This document shows positions 47,294 to 58,019 of a stretch of 64,000 nt of DNA, one piece after another. Under the pieces are notes generated by a model that saw nothing but the letters and a program-made list of their open reading frames with translations, was not told the origin of the DNA and searched no databases. This DNA is from Diphasiastrum complanatum (lineage: Eukaryota > Streptophyta > Lycopodiopsida > Lycopodiales > Lycopodiaceae): the NCBI GenBank assembly GCA_029204225.1, contig MU832619.1:1-64000 (forward strand). Reading direction: 5' to 3'. Positions within the stretch are counted from its first letter, which is position 1. Each line of letters starts with the position of its first letter. The position numbers and the translations under genes were made by a program.

Positions 47294-47846
47294 TTTAAAC
47301 AGAAATAACAAAATTGAAGTTCCAAATATCGCTCTCAAGTGTAAACACCAGGTCAGACAAGCAAGTCCAGGCAACGTGCGCTCGAAAGAGATATTGGAAG
47401 CTGGAGTATCAGATTCGAACGCAAGAACAACGATCAGGAAAGAAAAGGGATACAAAACATGTTTGAATGCGATACCGGAGGATGCAGTATTGGATCCAGA
47501 CGCATAATAGTCAACGAGACGTAATGAGAGCAAGCGGCGCGCTTAAAATCGATATCCGACAAAGCAATCGTAAATTTGTGTGAAAATTCGAGCCGAAAAA
47601 TACCTATTTATATAAAAAAATTTGCACGTGTGGAGAAGTGACGAAGGAACGCGTGTCGACATGTGATTGGCCCAAATAAATGCACCGTACCTTGAATGAT
47701 TGATCTGACATCTGTCACGTGCGAGAATGACACGCGTTGTCAAGGGATTCACGCACGTGTCACAGCCCACGTGTCAATATAATTTGGTCATCATTGTCAA
47801 CACGGACATTCCACGTGGACTAATCATCAGATGACACGTGTCTCAA
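47294..47846. promoter_or_regulatory. Divergent promoter of unit B, first copy, with Y leader
   Basis: Minus-strand TATA (TATATAAATAG) at about 47602-47612 faces Y. CACGTG boxes occur near 47625, 47717, 47753, 47768, 47810 and 47835. The Y leader (47294-47590) carries AAGCG/GATATC-type motifs as in unit A (for example GCGCTTAAAATCGATATCC, TGCGCTCGAAAGAGATATTG on this strand in reverse sense). Confidence 0.65.
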
Positions 47847-48440
47847 AAATTCATTAAAAAAAGAAAGCAAACTGGATTCAAAATTAGACATTTTAAACAA
47901 AGATATCGCTCTTAGGCGCAAACCCCTGGTCCGACAAGCATGTCCAATCAACGAGCGTTTGAGAGAGATTTTTGAAATTGGAGTATCGAATCCGAGCGCA
48001 AAAACAACGACCAGAAAAGAAAAGGTATGCGAGACGCGCTTGAATGCGATACCATACGATGCAGTATCGGATCTAGACGCATAATAGCCAACAAGAGCAA
48101 GCGGCGTGTTTGAAATCGATATCCGGCAAAGCAATCGTGAATTTGCTCGAGAATCCGTGCCCAAAAAGGTCTATTTATAAAAATTATTTTGCACGTGTGG
48201 AAAAGTGACGAAGGAACATGTGTCAACTTTTGATTGGCAAAATAAATGCACCGTACCTAAAAGGATAGATCTGACATCTGTCACGTGCGAGAATGACACA
48301 CATTGATCAGGGATTCGCGCACGTGTCTCAGCCGACGTGGCCTCATAATTGGTATATCATAACCAGTATGGACATTCCACATGGTCTAATCATCTGACGA
48401 CACGTGTCTCAATCGTCTTTTCACACGTGCAAAAATTTTG
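47847..48440. repeat. Tandem duplicate of Y start, leader and promoter in unit B
   Basis: A second ATG for the Y N-terminus (MSNFESSL) lies at 47891, exactly 598 bp from the one at 47293, followed by a second leader and a second G-box cluster (48190-48440). The short Y frame here soon ends. The duplication leaves H3P with the outer promoter and Y with the inner one, separating the two genes' control regions. Confidence 0.8.
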
Positions 48441-48756
48441 TATATATAAGCCCTCGAAATTTTCATTTTTTTTCACAAAATTCTCACTTTTAGCTCTCGA
48501 TATCGCTCTCAAGCGCACTCTTTCATCCTTCAGGCTTCCGCTTTCTCACAGTGTGCTTGAGTCCGATACCGCCTGTTGTGCAATATCGCTTTCGAACGCA
48601 CATCTCTTTTTTGCATATAATCTCTCTATATCTTGCACTCAAAACCGATATTCAGTGTTGGTATCGATCTCAAGCTCTCTTTCGTCGCAAATTTTTTTGT
48701 TTTGATCCACTTTTGTTTATTTCAAACTTCTTTTTGTTAATTTTTTTCTTCCGAGA
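48430..48756 (+). promoter_or_regulatory. TATA box and leader of H3P in unit B
   Basis: GTATATATAAGC at about 48439 is followed by a leader with CGATATCGCTCTCAAGCGCA, CAATATCGCTTTCGAACGCA and GGTATCGATCTCAAGC, plus TCCGATACCG. These are the same motifs as in the leader of H3P in unit A. Confidence 0.65.
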
Positions 48757-50398
48757 ATGATGGCCAAGACTAAATCCACCGCCCATGCCATCACCACTGT
48801 ACAGCCATCCCATTCTCGTGTTTCCCCTGGTACTAGCCGTAGATGTGGCAGGAAGCAGATCTGGCTTACGGAGATCAGAAAACTCCAGAGATCAACTGAA
48901 TTGTTGATCCCTAGAGCTCCTTTCAGCCGATCTGTCCGAAATGTCACTCTGTCACTTGGGCTTGATGTTCGTTTTGCCGTGACAGTCATGCAGACTTTGC
49001 AAGGTGCTGCACAAGATTTTCTGTCCCAGTTTTTTGAGGATACTTGCCTTTTGGCAGTGCATGGTAAGCATGTCACCATCATGCCAAAAGATTTCATCAT
49101 TCTCAAAAGGCTTCGGGACAGATATTCTGGTCTGCATGTAGATAATGCCAGCACCTCCAGAAATCTGCCTCCGGATAGAACCGACGTGCCTACTACCTCT
49201 AGGAGGAAGAGAAAGCAGGTTGTCCCCAAGAAGGCTGAATCTCGAAGGCCAACTGCTTCCCTTCCTCCTAGACGTATCTTTGCCAAAAGACCCCGTGTCA
49301 TCCTGAGCTCTGAGTTAGATGCTGGAGAATCTGACTCAAATCGAGAATCTTCACCCAGTCCTCCTCCTGTTATTCATCCAGCTCCTCAGCAGGTTTCATC
49401 ACCGAAATTGTTGATTACCCAAGAGGAGCTAGACAAAATAATAGAGAAATCTGTAAATATTGTTTCCACTTCTCTTTCTACCCCTCTTGTACATAATCTT
49501 TTTGTGAGAATTCCATACAATCCAGCCCAGGTTTTTTTTTATTCTGACCATTATAATCAATACGAGGTCTACCTAGCTAATAAAATTGATCTTCTCGACA
49601 ACTTTTTTGATTTTTTTCTTCCAAATACACGTAGAAGCTTTAGATTAGGTCCTAAATTTTGTGTCAAGCTTAAAGATAAGACCTCAAAAATTTCAAATGC
49701 AATAGTAGAGGCCGGTGTTTCATTTTTGCAGAATAGTATTAGTTTCGATTCCCATGGTACAGTTTTTGTAGTTAGCCCATTTTTCATGGGAGCAGTAAAG
49801 GCGAAAGAACCCAATTTGAGAAGACTGTCTATTTTATCGAGTGCAGTCCTATGGCAAAATTCTATTTGATTCCATATGAAAATAAATAAGGATTGCTCTT
49901 TTGTTTTTATTGCTTTATTCTGGATTGTTGCATTAATAAGAATTTTTTCATAAATATGAATTTATCGATATTCATATCTTGGTTGTTGCAGTTGGCATTG
50001 GCGCCTAAACATTTTTTTTGTAAAGATAAATAAGGAGGGAGTACCAAATTTTCTATATGTAAAATTAAACTCAGCTGCAAATACACATAGAGAATTTGAT
50101 TCTCTACTTCATGATGTCGTTCGGGAAATACCGACAACAGCAACTTCAATTGGAGATATAACCATCAAATCTCTGAAGGTATATTCAATTTATCTCTGAT
50201 ATGCATGTATTTCTTTTCTTAAATCAAATGTATCATCATAGCATAAATAAAATTTCTATCATAATATTACTAATTTTCATTCTCTATATGTAGTGTGTAC
50301 AACAGAATGACGTTTTTAGTTGTGCATGGTTCGTCCTGTACAATACGAAGCTATTTTTTGAATAGTATAATTTACAAACGGATGTAGATATTGAAAAG
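48757..50398 (+). pseudogene. H3P of unit B: histone H3-like domain fused to Ulp1-like cysteine protease
   Basis: ATG at 48757 or 48760 opens a 370-codon ORF. Residues 2-10 (MAKTKSTAH) are the H3 tail start with K4 kept. Residues about 35-130 are the H3 fold: TEIRKLQRSTELLIPRAPF (alpha-N/alpha-1), GLDVRF (loop 1), MQTLQGAAQDFLSQFFEDT (alpha-2) and HVTIMPKDFIILKRL (alpha-3). Then come a basic NLS-like SRRKRKQVVPKK, an acidic/Ser/Pro linker, and the first part of the protease domain (NQYEVYLANKIDLLDNFFDF). One lost base at about 49819 breaks the frame before the donor at 49885. Exon 2 (49992-50178) has NWHWRLNIFF and VKLNSA. Exon 3 (50294-50398) has VQQNDVFSCAWFVLY, then a stop. Exon 4 is deleted. 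The histone and the downstream region share one uninterrupted frame, so the fusion is not a splice guess. Confidence 0.85.
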
Positions 50399-50416
50399 GT
50401 AATATTCTATTCAACC

Positions 50417-50617
50417 ACATAGCCGATTGAGGAGCACGGCTTCCTTGATGACGCCATTCATAATTTGCATGCAAAAATCTGAGACAATGGAATATGAATC
50501 TGAAAATTTGCGTAGACAAAAACCCATGAATCTGAGAAAAAGTGTTGGCAAAAATTTGAAACACTGATCTATTTGGCGCCACAAATTAACTCTGGTTATC
50601 CATGTTAACCATGGTTT
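50417..50617 (-). pseudogene. Scrap of gene X and right end of unit B
   Basis: Read on the minus strand it matches 5736-5940 of unit A: GGATAACCAGAG, AATTTGTGGCGCC, GATTTTTGCATGCAAATTA and the start of exon 1 of X (ATGGCG, GTGCTCCTCAATCG). It stops abruptly at the deletion joint with H3P exon 3. Confidence 0.75.
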
Positions 50618-53265
50618 CACCTCCAATGAGCTTTTCCCTTACAAAATGGTGTCCCACTTCTATATGCTTGCTTCTTGCATGAAAAATAGGACTGTTTGCA
50701 AGAGCTTGGGCCGATATGTTGTCACACTTGATCGAGGGAAGATCATCCTCTTTGATGCACTTTAGCTCCATGATTAAACTCTTGATCCAAAGCACCTCTT
50801 TAGTTGTTGTAGTGAGTGCTTTGTACTCGGCCTCACAAGAAGATAGGGATATGGTATCTTGCTTCTTTGAAAGCCAAGACACAAGATTGCCTCCAAGAAA
50901 GATAGTATATGCATTAATGGACTTTCGATCTATTTTATCACTTGCAAAATCGGAATCTGAATAGCCAATAATGGTTAGATCTTCATTCTTGTACAATAAA
51001 CCATAATCTTGAGTAGAAGATACATGTTTTAGAACTCTCTTGGCCATCTTCCAATGTTGGATCTTAGGATCTTGCATAAATTGACTCAATTTGTGCACAC
51101 AATAGCTCAAATCGGGTCTAGTGATAGTAAGCCAAATTAAGGAGCCTATAAGACTCCTATATAGTGTGATGTCCTCGAAGGATCTTTCGTCACCTTTAAT
51201 AGGGTCTTTTACATGTTGCTCCATGGGAGTATCTATGCCTTTACAATTTTGCATATTGAATTTTCTCAACATAGAAAAGACATATCTAGATTGACAAATA
51301 AAAGCATACTTTTCATGAAAATCAATCTCAAGGCCTAAAATGTAATGGATCTCTCCTAGATCTTGCATTTTAAATTCTCCTCCTAATGCATCCTTAGTTT
51401 CTTGAACTAGCATCAAACAACTTCTACTAAGAATAATGTCATCTACATAGATTAGAAGAATGACAATATTACTACCATCAAACTTTAAGTACATAGAAGG
51501 ATCATAGTCACTAAGCACAAATCCTGATGAAAGTAGAAAGTTGTTGACTCTTGAATACCATGATCTAGGTGCTTGCTTCAAGCCATAAAGACTTCTAAAT
51601 AGCAAACACACCTTAGATTTATCCTTGATGAATCCTTGAGGTTGTTCCATGTATATCTCCTCCTCAAGATAGCCATTCAAAAAAGCGTTGGAGACATCAA
51701 GTTGATACAATTTCCACTTAAAAAATAAGGCAAGAGAGATTATAATTCTTATTGTCACCATCTTTGCTACAGGAGCAAAGGTTTCTTCATAGTCAAGGCT
51801 GCAAAGCCTTTAGCACATAATCTTGCCTTGTACTTGTTGATGGAGCCATCATGATTGTACTTGATCTTGAACACCCACTTGCATCCAATGATGTGCATGT
51901 TAGGTAGTGGATCCACTAGCTCTCATGTGTGGTTGGTGATCAAGGCATCATATTCAATCTTCATGGCCTCATACCACTCCTTGGTATTGAGGGCTTCTTG
52001 GACATCTTTGGGCTCCTCATGAGAAACCAAATAAGCATAAGTGGAATCAAGATCCACTTGTTTTCCTTTGTCATCATAAGTGAGCCTCTTAGGCTCGGAT
52101 CTCTCTCTCATGGATCTTCTAAGAGTGAAAATCTGAGGACTTCCATCTTCAAATCTCGACCCCTCCATATATTGATTGTCTTCAATAACAAAAGGTGATA
52201 GATTTTGAGGTTGCTTGATCTCGGCCCCTCCTAGATTGGACTTTTCTTCTTAGCTCCTTCATAAGGTGTCATGGATGAAAAAGAATGCTTGGAGCTACAC
52301 ATATGTGAGGAAGCTCCACTGTCGATGTACCACGAACCATCTTTCTTGAAAGGTGTTGAAGAAAAATTCGAGACCATAAGAGATCCCTCTCCATCACTTG
52401 CATGAGCATCTTCCTTCAATTGAATTGACTCTTCTTCTTGAAGCAATTGGTGGCATAATGCCCCTTCTTGCCACAAAAGAAACACTTGATGTTTTTCTTT
52501 TTTTTCTTGGATGTGAAAGCTTGAGAGGACTCATCCTCTTCTCCTTTCTCCTTGGAAATAAGATTGTTCTTGCTTGAAGAGGGTTGGTGTTGATTCTTAC
52601 TTCTTGACTTGTGCTTGTCTTTGGTAAAGAGGGCTTTACCATCAGTGTTGAGAGATAGTCTTTCCATTTTCAAGAGTTTATACTCTTGTCTTGATTCTTC
52701 AGAAATGAGCACACTTTGGAGTGCTTCCAAACTTGGTAGCTCCTCCTTAATGGCATAACTCTAAACAAGGTTGTCATATTCCTCCTTTAACCCATTAAGT
52801 ATGACTTGAACAAGTTCATTTTGGTTGATGGAGTCTCCTATGCATGACAATTCTCTATGGAGGTCTTTAACTCTCATTACAAAAGCTGAAACACTTTCAT
52901 CACTTCTCTGTACACTTTGAAAATTTTGGTTTCTTAGTGTTAGAAGTCTAGAAATATTCTTTGCCTCATAGATGGACTTGAGAGTATCTCAACCATCTTT
53001 GGCATTAGTACCAGCACCAATTTCTCTTAAGATGTCATTTGAGACATTCATTTTAATATAATGTAGAGCCATCCTAGCTCTCTTTTTGTACTTTGTAATT
53101 TCTTGAGGAATTTGTGGTTCTTATTCAATACCAAGTACAATATCCATCACATCTTGTAGAATTAAGACAGATTCCATCCTAACCTTCCAGATTGAGTAAT
53201 TGGAGGTTGACAATCTTTCACTTGCTTCTTATAGAAAGGGAACCATTGAAACCATAAAGAATGTT
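50618..53265 (-). pseudogene. Ty1/copia gag-pol remnant (copia-5), integrase deleted
   Basis: On the minus strand: decayed gag (53265-52500) with the knuckle CFFCGKKGHYATNC (52490), protease WYIDSGASSHM (about 52345), then a jump to the linker (RRSMRERSEPKRLTYDD, 52168-51923) with no integrase. RT is in 51900-50900 with QLDVSNAFLNGYLEEEIYM, SLYGLKQAPRSWYSRV and LIYVDDIILSRS. RNase H ends KHIEVGHHFVREKLIGG at about 50630, where unit B begins. The RT/RNase H ORF of 391 codons (51761-50586) is open; its last codons belong to unit B. Confidence 0.9.
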
Positions 53266-53996
53266 GGAAATCAAAAAAGATGGATGAAAAGATTGCTTAT
53301 CTTCTCACTATAGCAACCAATCAAGGGCAAAAAACCAAATCCTATGTAAGACTAAGCAAAAAATTGTGAGATAGGTCTGACTAGTTTTGACAATCTTTCT
53401 AAAACAAGATTTGAATCATAAAAAAAGATGAAGTATGGCAAAAGTTATGGTTCTTTGAATTTCACACGTGTGAAATACTCCAAAAATGTCAAATTGACTC
53501 AAATACAATCTATTTGTATGAAACAATTTGCCTGGATCATCGAAATTTTGCCTAAATCACATATAGATGAGATTGATTAACTTCTGGGTGTTTTTTGTGA
53601 TCATTCAAGCAATAAATGACATGTACTCAAGATTTGCCACAGGTCTAGGTGCCTACCTACACCTATTCAAAAGCTTATAACTTTTGATTGGCTTATCCAA
53701 CTATCATGATTCAAATTGCACCAACTACACATTTCTAGTTTTCTATTGGGACAAATTGCATAAAATTTGGATCTAAGGTGAGAGAGAACCATGAAACTGA
53801 AAATGGGTGGATTTCACACGTGACTGCATCTGAAAATCCGTATAGTACCTGATCTGAACCATTCAAAGTGGTTTGAAGCTCTAAATCACCAAAAAACTGC
53901 AAACTAGCTAGGAAGTAGAATCTAGACAATTTTTAGCTTGAAATTTGATCAAATTTGCAAACTTTTTGATTAGATTTGCTTGTAAATCTTAGGTAG
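53266..53996 (-). other. Leader of copia-5
   Basis: Non-coding, between gag and primer site. It contains TTTCACACGTGTGAAAT-like palindromes at 53460 and TTTCACACGTGAC at 53813. Confidence 0.55.
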
Positions 53997-54008
53997 GCTC
54001 TGATACCA
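53997..54008 (-). promoter_or_regulatory. Primer-binding site of copia-5
   Basis: On the minus strand TGGTATCAGAGC, complementary to initiator Met-tRNA. It marks the end of the 5' LTR, which lies at higher coordinates. Confidence 0.9.
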
Positions 54009-54530
54009 TGATAAATTCACACGTGTGAGATGCCCTACACATGTACTTTTGATCTCCTAAGCCCAATAATACCATAAAGATCAAACTAGCATTGATTGAC
54101 AATAGGAAAGCTGATCATACAAGAAATATTATTGTGTTACAAGCAAGATCTATCAACAAAATATGAAACTAAGTACAATAAATGCCTCAACTCGGCTAGA
54201 GAGACAATATGAATGTACAAACTCAAGTAGAGAGAGAGGGCACAAAGAGCTTAGTCTCCAAATTTGCATTACACACAAAAATCATCATCTTCTCAATGAG
54301 AGTACATCACATATATATAGATTCCTAGACTCTCCTCCTACTTTGAGTTGAATTGGAGATATGATACCACCTCTCAAGCTATCTAGACTTATTCAAGCCA
54401 CCTCAATATGTCTAATTGTGCCACCTAGTATTTTCATGCATTAAATGTGGCATGCAAAGTACAAATGGCAATTTCTATGGTTCTCCTCCTACCTACCTTG
54501 AATATTTAATTCTAAGATGAGTCTTTACTA
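54009..54530 (-). repeat. Probable 5' LTR of copia-5
   Basis: The minus strand next to the primer site has a TATA-like CTATATATATGTGATG at about 54322-54307 and a CT-rich stretch. The outer border is not defined because the 3' LTR was not found. Confidence 0.5.
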
Positions 54531-54546
54531 AGCCAAAAGAGCTCAA

Positions 54547-54921
54547 TTAATCTTTGGCATTTTTAGGACCCCTACTTACAACATTAGATAGATTTTTCCA
54601 ATATTTATACATAATCCATAAGCTCATATGCTTATGAATTTCCTTCTCCTTGAATTTCTCTTCTTGTTGGAATTCGTCACGAAGGGTACCAATAACCTGT
54701 TGTTTATCGGCAGTAGGTTGTTTGGACCATTTACTAAATAATCTGTCGCCAAAATGACGTTGGCATAAAGAATAGAGTCGGTCCAAAACCACCCTTTCTT
54801 TTCTATTGGAAATTATATTGCCTTGAGGATCCATGTCATAATAAGGATTTGTGGATGACTCTTCGGTGGGGGCGGGAGCCGTGGCCTCTTGTGAGGGACC
54901 ACCCTCATTTTGGCTAAGCAT
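54547..54921 (-). pseudogene. CACTA (En/Spm) accessory-transposase-like fragment
   Basis: A 124-codon minus-strand ORF reads NPYYDMDPQGNIISNRKER, then RLYSLCQRHFGDRLFSKW and EIHKHMSLWIMYKYWKN. This style is typical of plant Ptta/En/Spm transposase (TNPA-like) C-termini. The start ATG at 54921 follows a likely intron or upstream exon. It lies just before TNP2 on the opposite strand; the pair would fit one CACTA element. Moderate confidence by motif memory only. Confidence 0.5.
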
Positions 54922-55309
54922 ATTTTGCAGTTGTGTTCTTTGCTTGGGAGTTCATGATCCATATAAATTTTTTACAAAGTCTCCCGCGCTGTCACCACTA
55001 CTTGACCCCGACATGATTACTACATTCATAAACATACAATACATTATAATAAACCCTAATATATTGAAATGAAGTAGAAAAGAAAATCGATTACAGAACT
55101 TTAATGCATATTGGAGTGGGACTTTCATACTTGTGTTAACAAAAGGAGAGAGATATGTGTGTAGAGCTCGAACCTACACCAAGATTGGCATAAGAATCAT
55201 GTAAGCGACAATGTATAAGAATAGGTATATCTAAAAATTAAAACATTAGAATCATACAATAATTTTATGCTATTTGTGTTTTGTACTTGTGCATATATGC
55301 AGTTTATCA

Positions 55310-57120
55310 CAACGAGATGAATTACATTCAGATCAGTCTAGCGATGAAGACAATACTCAAGTTAACAAGGTAAGTAATAAACATGCATGTGTTCTTGTTC
55401 ATAAAATTTTTGTTATTATAAGTTAAAATATTGTGTTAAAGTGACATGTACTGGATTTTTGTTTCTCGTAGAGAAATTATTTTCAAAATAAAATATGTTG
55501 CACATGTCTCAAGTGTGATGGACAAAAAATGCGTGAAAGACGCATTGTTGAGAATCATTTGTGGAAGTTTGGACGAAAAGAAGAAGGTCAACCATCGAAT
55601 TTGGAAGACGTTGAGGTTTGTTAATTTTATATGATTGTTTTTTATTATAATCTTCGTCAATTTATATATGTCACTTATGAAATTTGTTTCATGTGTGTAG
55701 CCAATACATCGAATGCCATTCCACAGAGTTGATCCATCCGTGTTTAGTTACAATTAACGTCAAGTTTTGATAGACATGAGAAAACAAAGAATGAACAAAT
55801 TGGAGAGCAAACACAATCTGGAAAAGAGAATAATCAACTTGATTCTAATGATTATGATAATGAGGTGCAACATGATGAAGCAATGCACAACATGTTTGAA
55901 TCTTACTTTGAAACAAATGAGAATGATGATATGCATGCATCTTCTAATGAAAACGGAGATCACAAACAATTTGAGATGGATGAAGATGCGATTCTATTGT
56001 GCAAGGAGGCAGACACTCCTCTATATCCTGGAGCATCCATTTTGAGACTAGCTACGTCAATTCTTATTCTAAACCTTCAAGCAACATACAAATGGAGTGA
56101 TCGTAGCGTGACATCTTTATTCGGGTACTTAATGCATAACACAACTATTATACTTTATAGCATATTTACATTAAGTTAATTTTTTTTTCTTTTCTAACAA
56201 CTCACATTGCTCTTTTTTTAGGTTGTTGCATCGAATACTTCAGAAAGAAAATGTGATACCTAAAACATGAAAAGAAGCACGAAAGATGATGACCGTGCTT
56301 GGAATGGATTACGACACAATACATGCATGTCCAAAAGACCATGTTCTATATAGAGGTGAGCATTCAGAAAAGCTTCAATGTCCAGTGTGTAACGCTTCAC
56401 GTTTTCGAGATGATGTACAAGGGGATAAAGTGCCACAAAAAGTGTTACGACATTTTCCAATTATCCCACGATTGCAACGTTTATTTCGATGTAAATCTTT
56501 GGCACAACTACTGGATTGGCATGTCAAAAATTGATCTACAGATGATGTGATGCGAGTACCAAGTGATTCACTTGCATGGAAACATATTGAAGACCAATGG
56601 CCCGAGTTTAAAAAAGAACCTCGTAATTTGAGATTTGGCCTTGCTATGGATGGCGTAAATCCTTTTAGCATTCAAGCATCAACTTGGTCCACATGGCCAG
56701 TTGTGCTCGTTAATCATACCTCCATGGTTGAGTATTAAAACGAGACACTTGTTATTGGCTTTATTGAATCCAGTAAAGTACAAGGCCAAGAACATGGATG
56801 TGTATCTTGCACCTTTGATCGATGAATTGTGCATTCTTTGGAATGGTATTCACGCTTACGACATCTCGAGACCTTTACAACAACAAAACTTCGTTCTTCG
56901 TGGAATTTTAATGTGGACGATGCATGACTACCCCAGTTTAGGCGAATGTTCAGGTATCTTACATTTTAGGTTTAATCCGTTATAGGGTTTAACGTTTGAG
57001 TATATTTAACTAAGCTTATGTTTAATTTGGTTTATGAACTATGCAGGTTTAACCACATCGGGTTACAACGCATGTTATATTTGTGGACCACTTTTGGAGG
57101 GTCGACATAGCACAAATATG
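55310..57120 (+). pseudogene. CACTA TNP2 transposase remnant
   Basis: The plus strand has a transposase-associated piece (CCTCLKC, RIVENHLWKFGR, 55490-55590), an acidic stretch (55865-55990, MFESYFETNENDDMHASS, then LLCKEADTPLYPGA), and the TNP2 core: CPKDHVLYRGEHSEKLQCPV, SRFRDD, VLRHFPIIPRLQRLFRC, PRNLRFGLAMDGVNPFSIQA, WPVVLVNH, MDVYLAPLIDELCILW and LRGILMWTMHDYPSLGECSG. It ends with SGYNACYICG at about 57085. Stops at 56534 and a shift near 56735 disable it. It is cut at about 57120 by gypsy-3. Confidence 0.88.
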
Positions 57121-57121
57121 T

Positions 57122-58019
57122 TAAAAAAAGTGGTGTACGTTTTGGACAAAATTTCATCATATGTCCAGGCTTCTTACAGACAAAACATAAGTTCTCTCTT
57201 TTAGCCTTTTCCTGGGACATAGATTTCTTGAATCTCTTTCTCTTCGGCTTCCTGGGTTCCGATGCTGCTTGATCTAATTTTCCAAAGTATTTTGCTTGGT
57301 CTGGACCGTGCTTCTTAACCTTCTTGGTTTTCAAAGTGGTTGGAATTTACGCAAATTGCTTTCTAGATGCCACCATTGTGGAATCATATGCTTTCGCAAT
57401 CCGAAACGCATCCTCGAGGCTTTGAAGCACATTTCGCCTGCATTCATTCTGATAGTCGGCTGACAAACCTAGGACAAACTGCCATAATGCCAACTTCGCA
57501 TTAAATGATGAAACCCTATTCCATAGGTCCACGAATTCTTGGATATAAGAGTCTACTATTTGTACCCATCTTGCAGTTCATGACCTTTAGGTAGAAGTCC
57601 ACGTCATCAGCAACTACAAAAGCTTTTTTGAAAACTTCCGCAAATGCATCCCAAGTAATTGGCTTCACTGGTAGATCTCGCCACCACGATGATGCTTTGT
57701 CGCGTAAGAACAACACAACACTTTCAATTTTCTTCTCACCAAGAATATCATGGAGATTGAAGTAACTACTCCACTTGGCCAGCCAGTCCTTGACAACCTC
57801 AGGTTTCTTCTCCTTCTTCTCACTCGCATAAACCTCCAGTTGAAAATCGAGATTGGGTGAAGACATCAATTTGACTTGATTCAAAAGAACCTCCATTTGC
57901 TGATCTCTCATCTGATTACGATTGTTCATATCATTGATTGCCATAATCAACTGTTGACAAATCACCATATAAGATGGCGCACCTGAATTTGCAGCTTGAT
58001 TTGAAATTTTTTCAGCCAT
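57122..58019 (-). pseudogene. Ty3/gypsy gag remnant (gypsy-3)
   Basis: On the minus strand: ATG 58019 (MAEKISNQAANSGAPSYM), the retrotransposon-gag region KIESVVLFLRDKASSWWRDL and WDAFAEVFKKAF, a frameshift near 57530, LALWQFVLGLSADYQNE, then a knuckle FVCKKPGHMMKFCPKR (57200-57150). Pol is absent; the frame runs into CACTA sequence at about 57120. The order suggests a deletion joining the two elements. Confidence 0.85.

Larger units (their letters stand above)
43141..50617. mobile_element. Unit B: inverted second copy of the H3P/transposase unit
   Basis: Order on the plus strand: Z (plus), Y (minus), duplicated divergent promoter, H3P (plus), scrap of X. Shared sequence with unit A runs from about 43395 to 50617. 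Rightmost similarity (AAACCA, TTAACA, GGATAACCAGAG) ends inside the reading frame of copia-5, so the right end of the unit lies at about 50617. About 1.37 kb present in A (exon 4 of H3P and most of X) is deleted at about 50417. The copy has lesions different from those in A, so the two arose by separate insertion and not by a recent local inversion. Confidence 0.75.

Noticed and set aside
48757-49200. Reading the H3-like segment as the host CENH3 gene
   Set aside because: LLIPRAPF recalls CENH3, but loop 1 has canonical H3 length, the frame continues into a protease, and the gene occurs twice as decayed copies inside a repeated mobile unit.
5736-50617. A and B as arms of one giant palindrome or an assembly artefact
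   Set aside because: The two copies differ by many substitutions and by distinct indels, duplications and deletions, so they are old independent copies.
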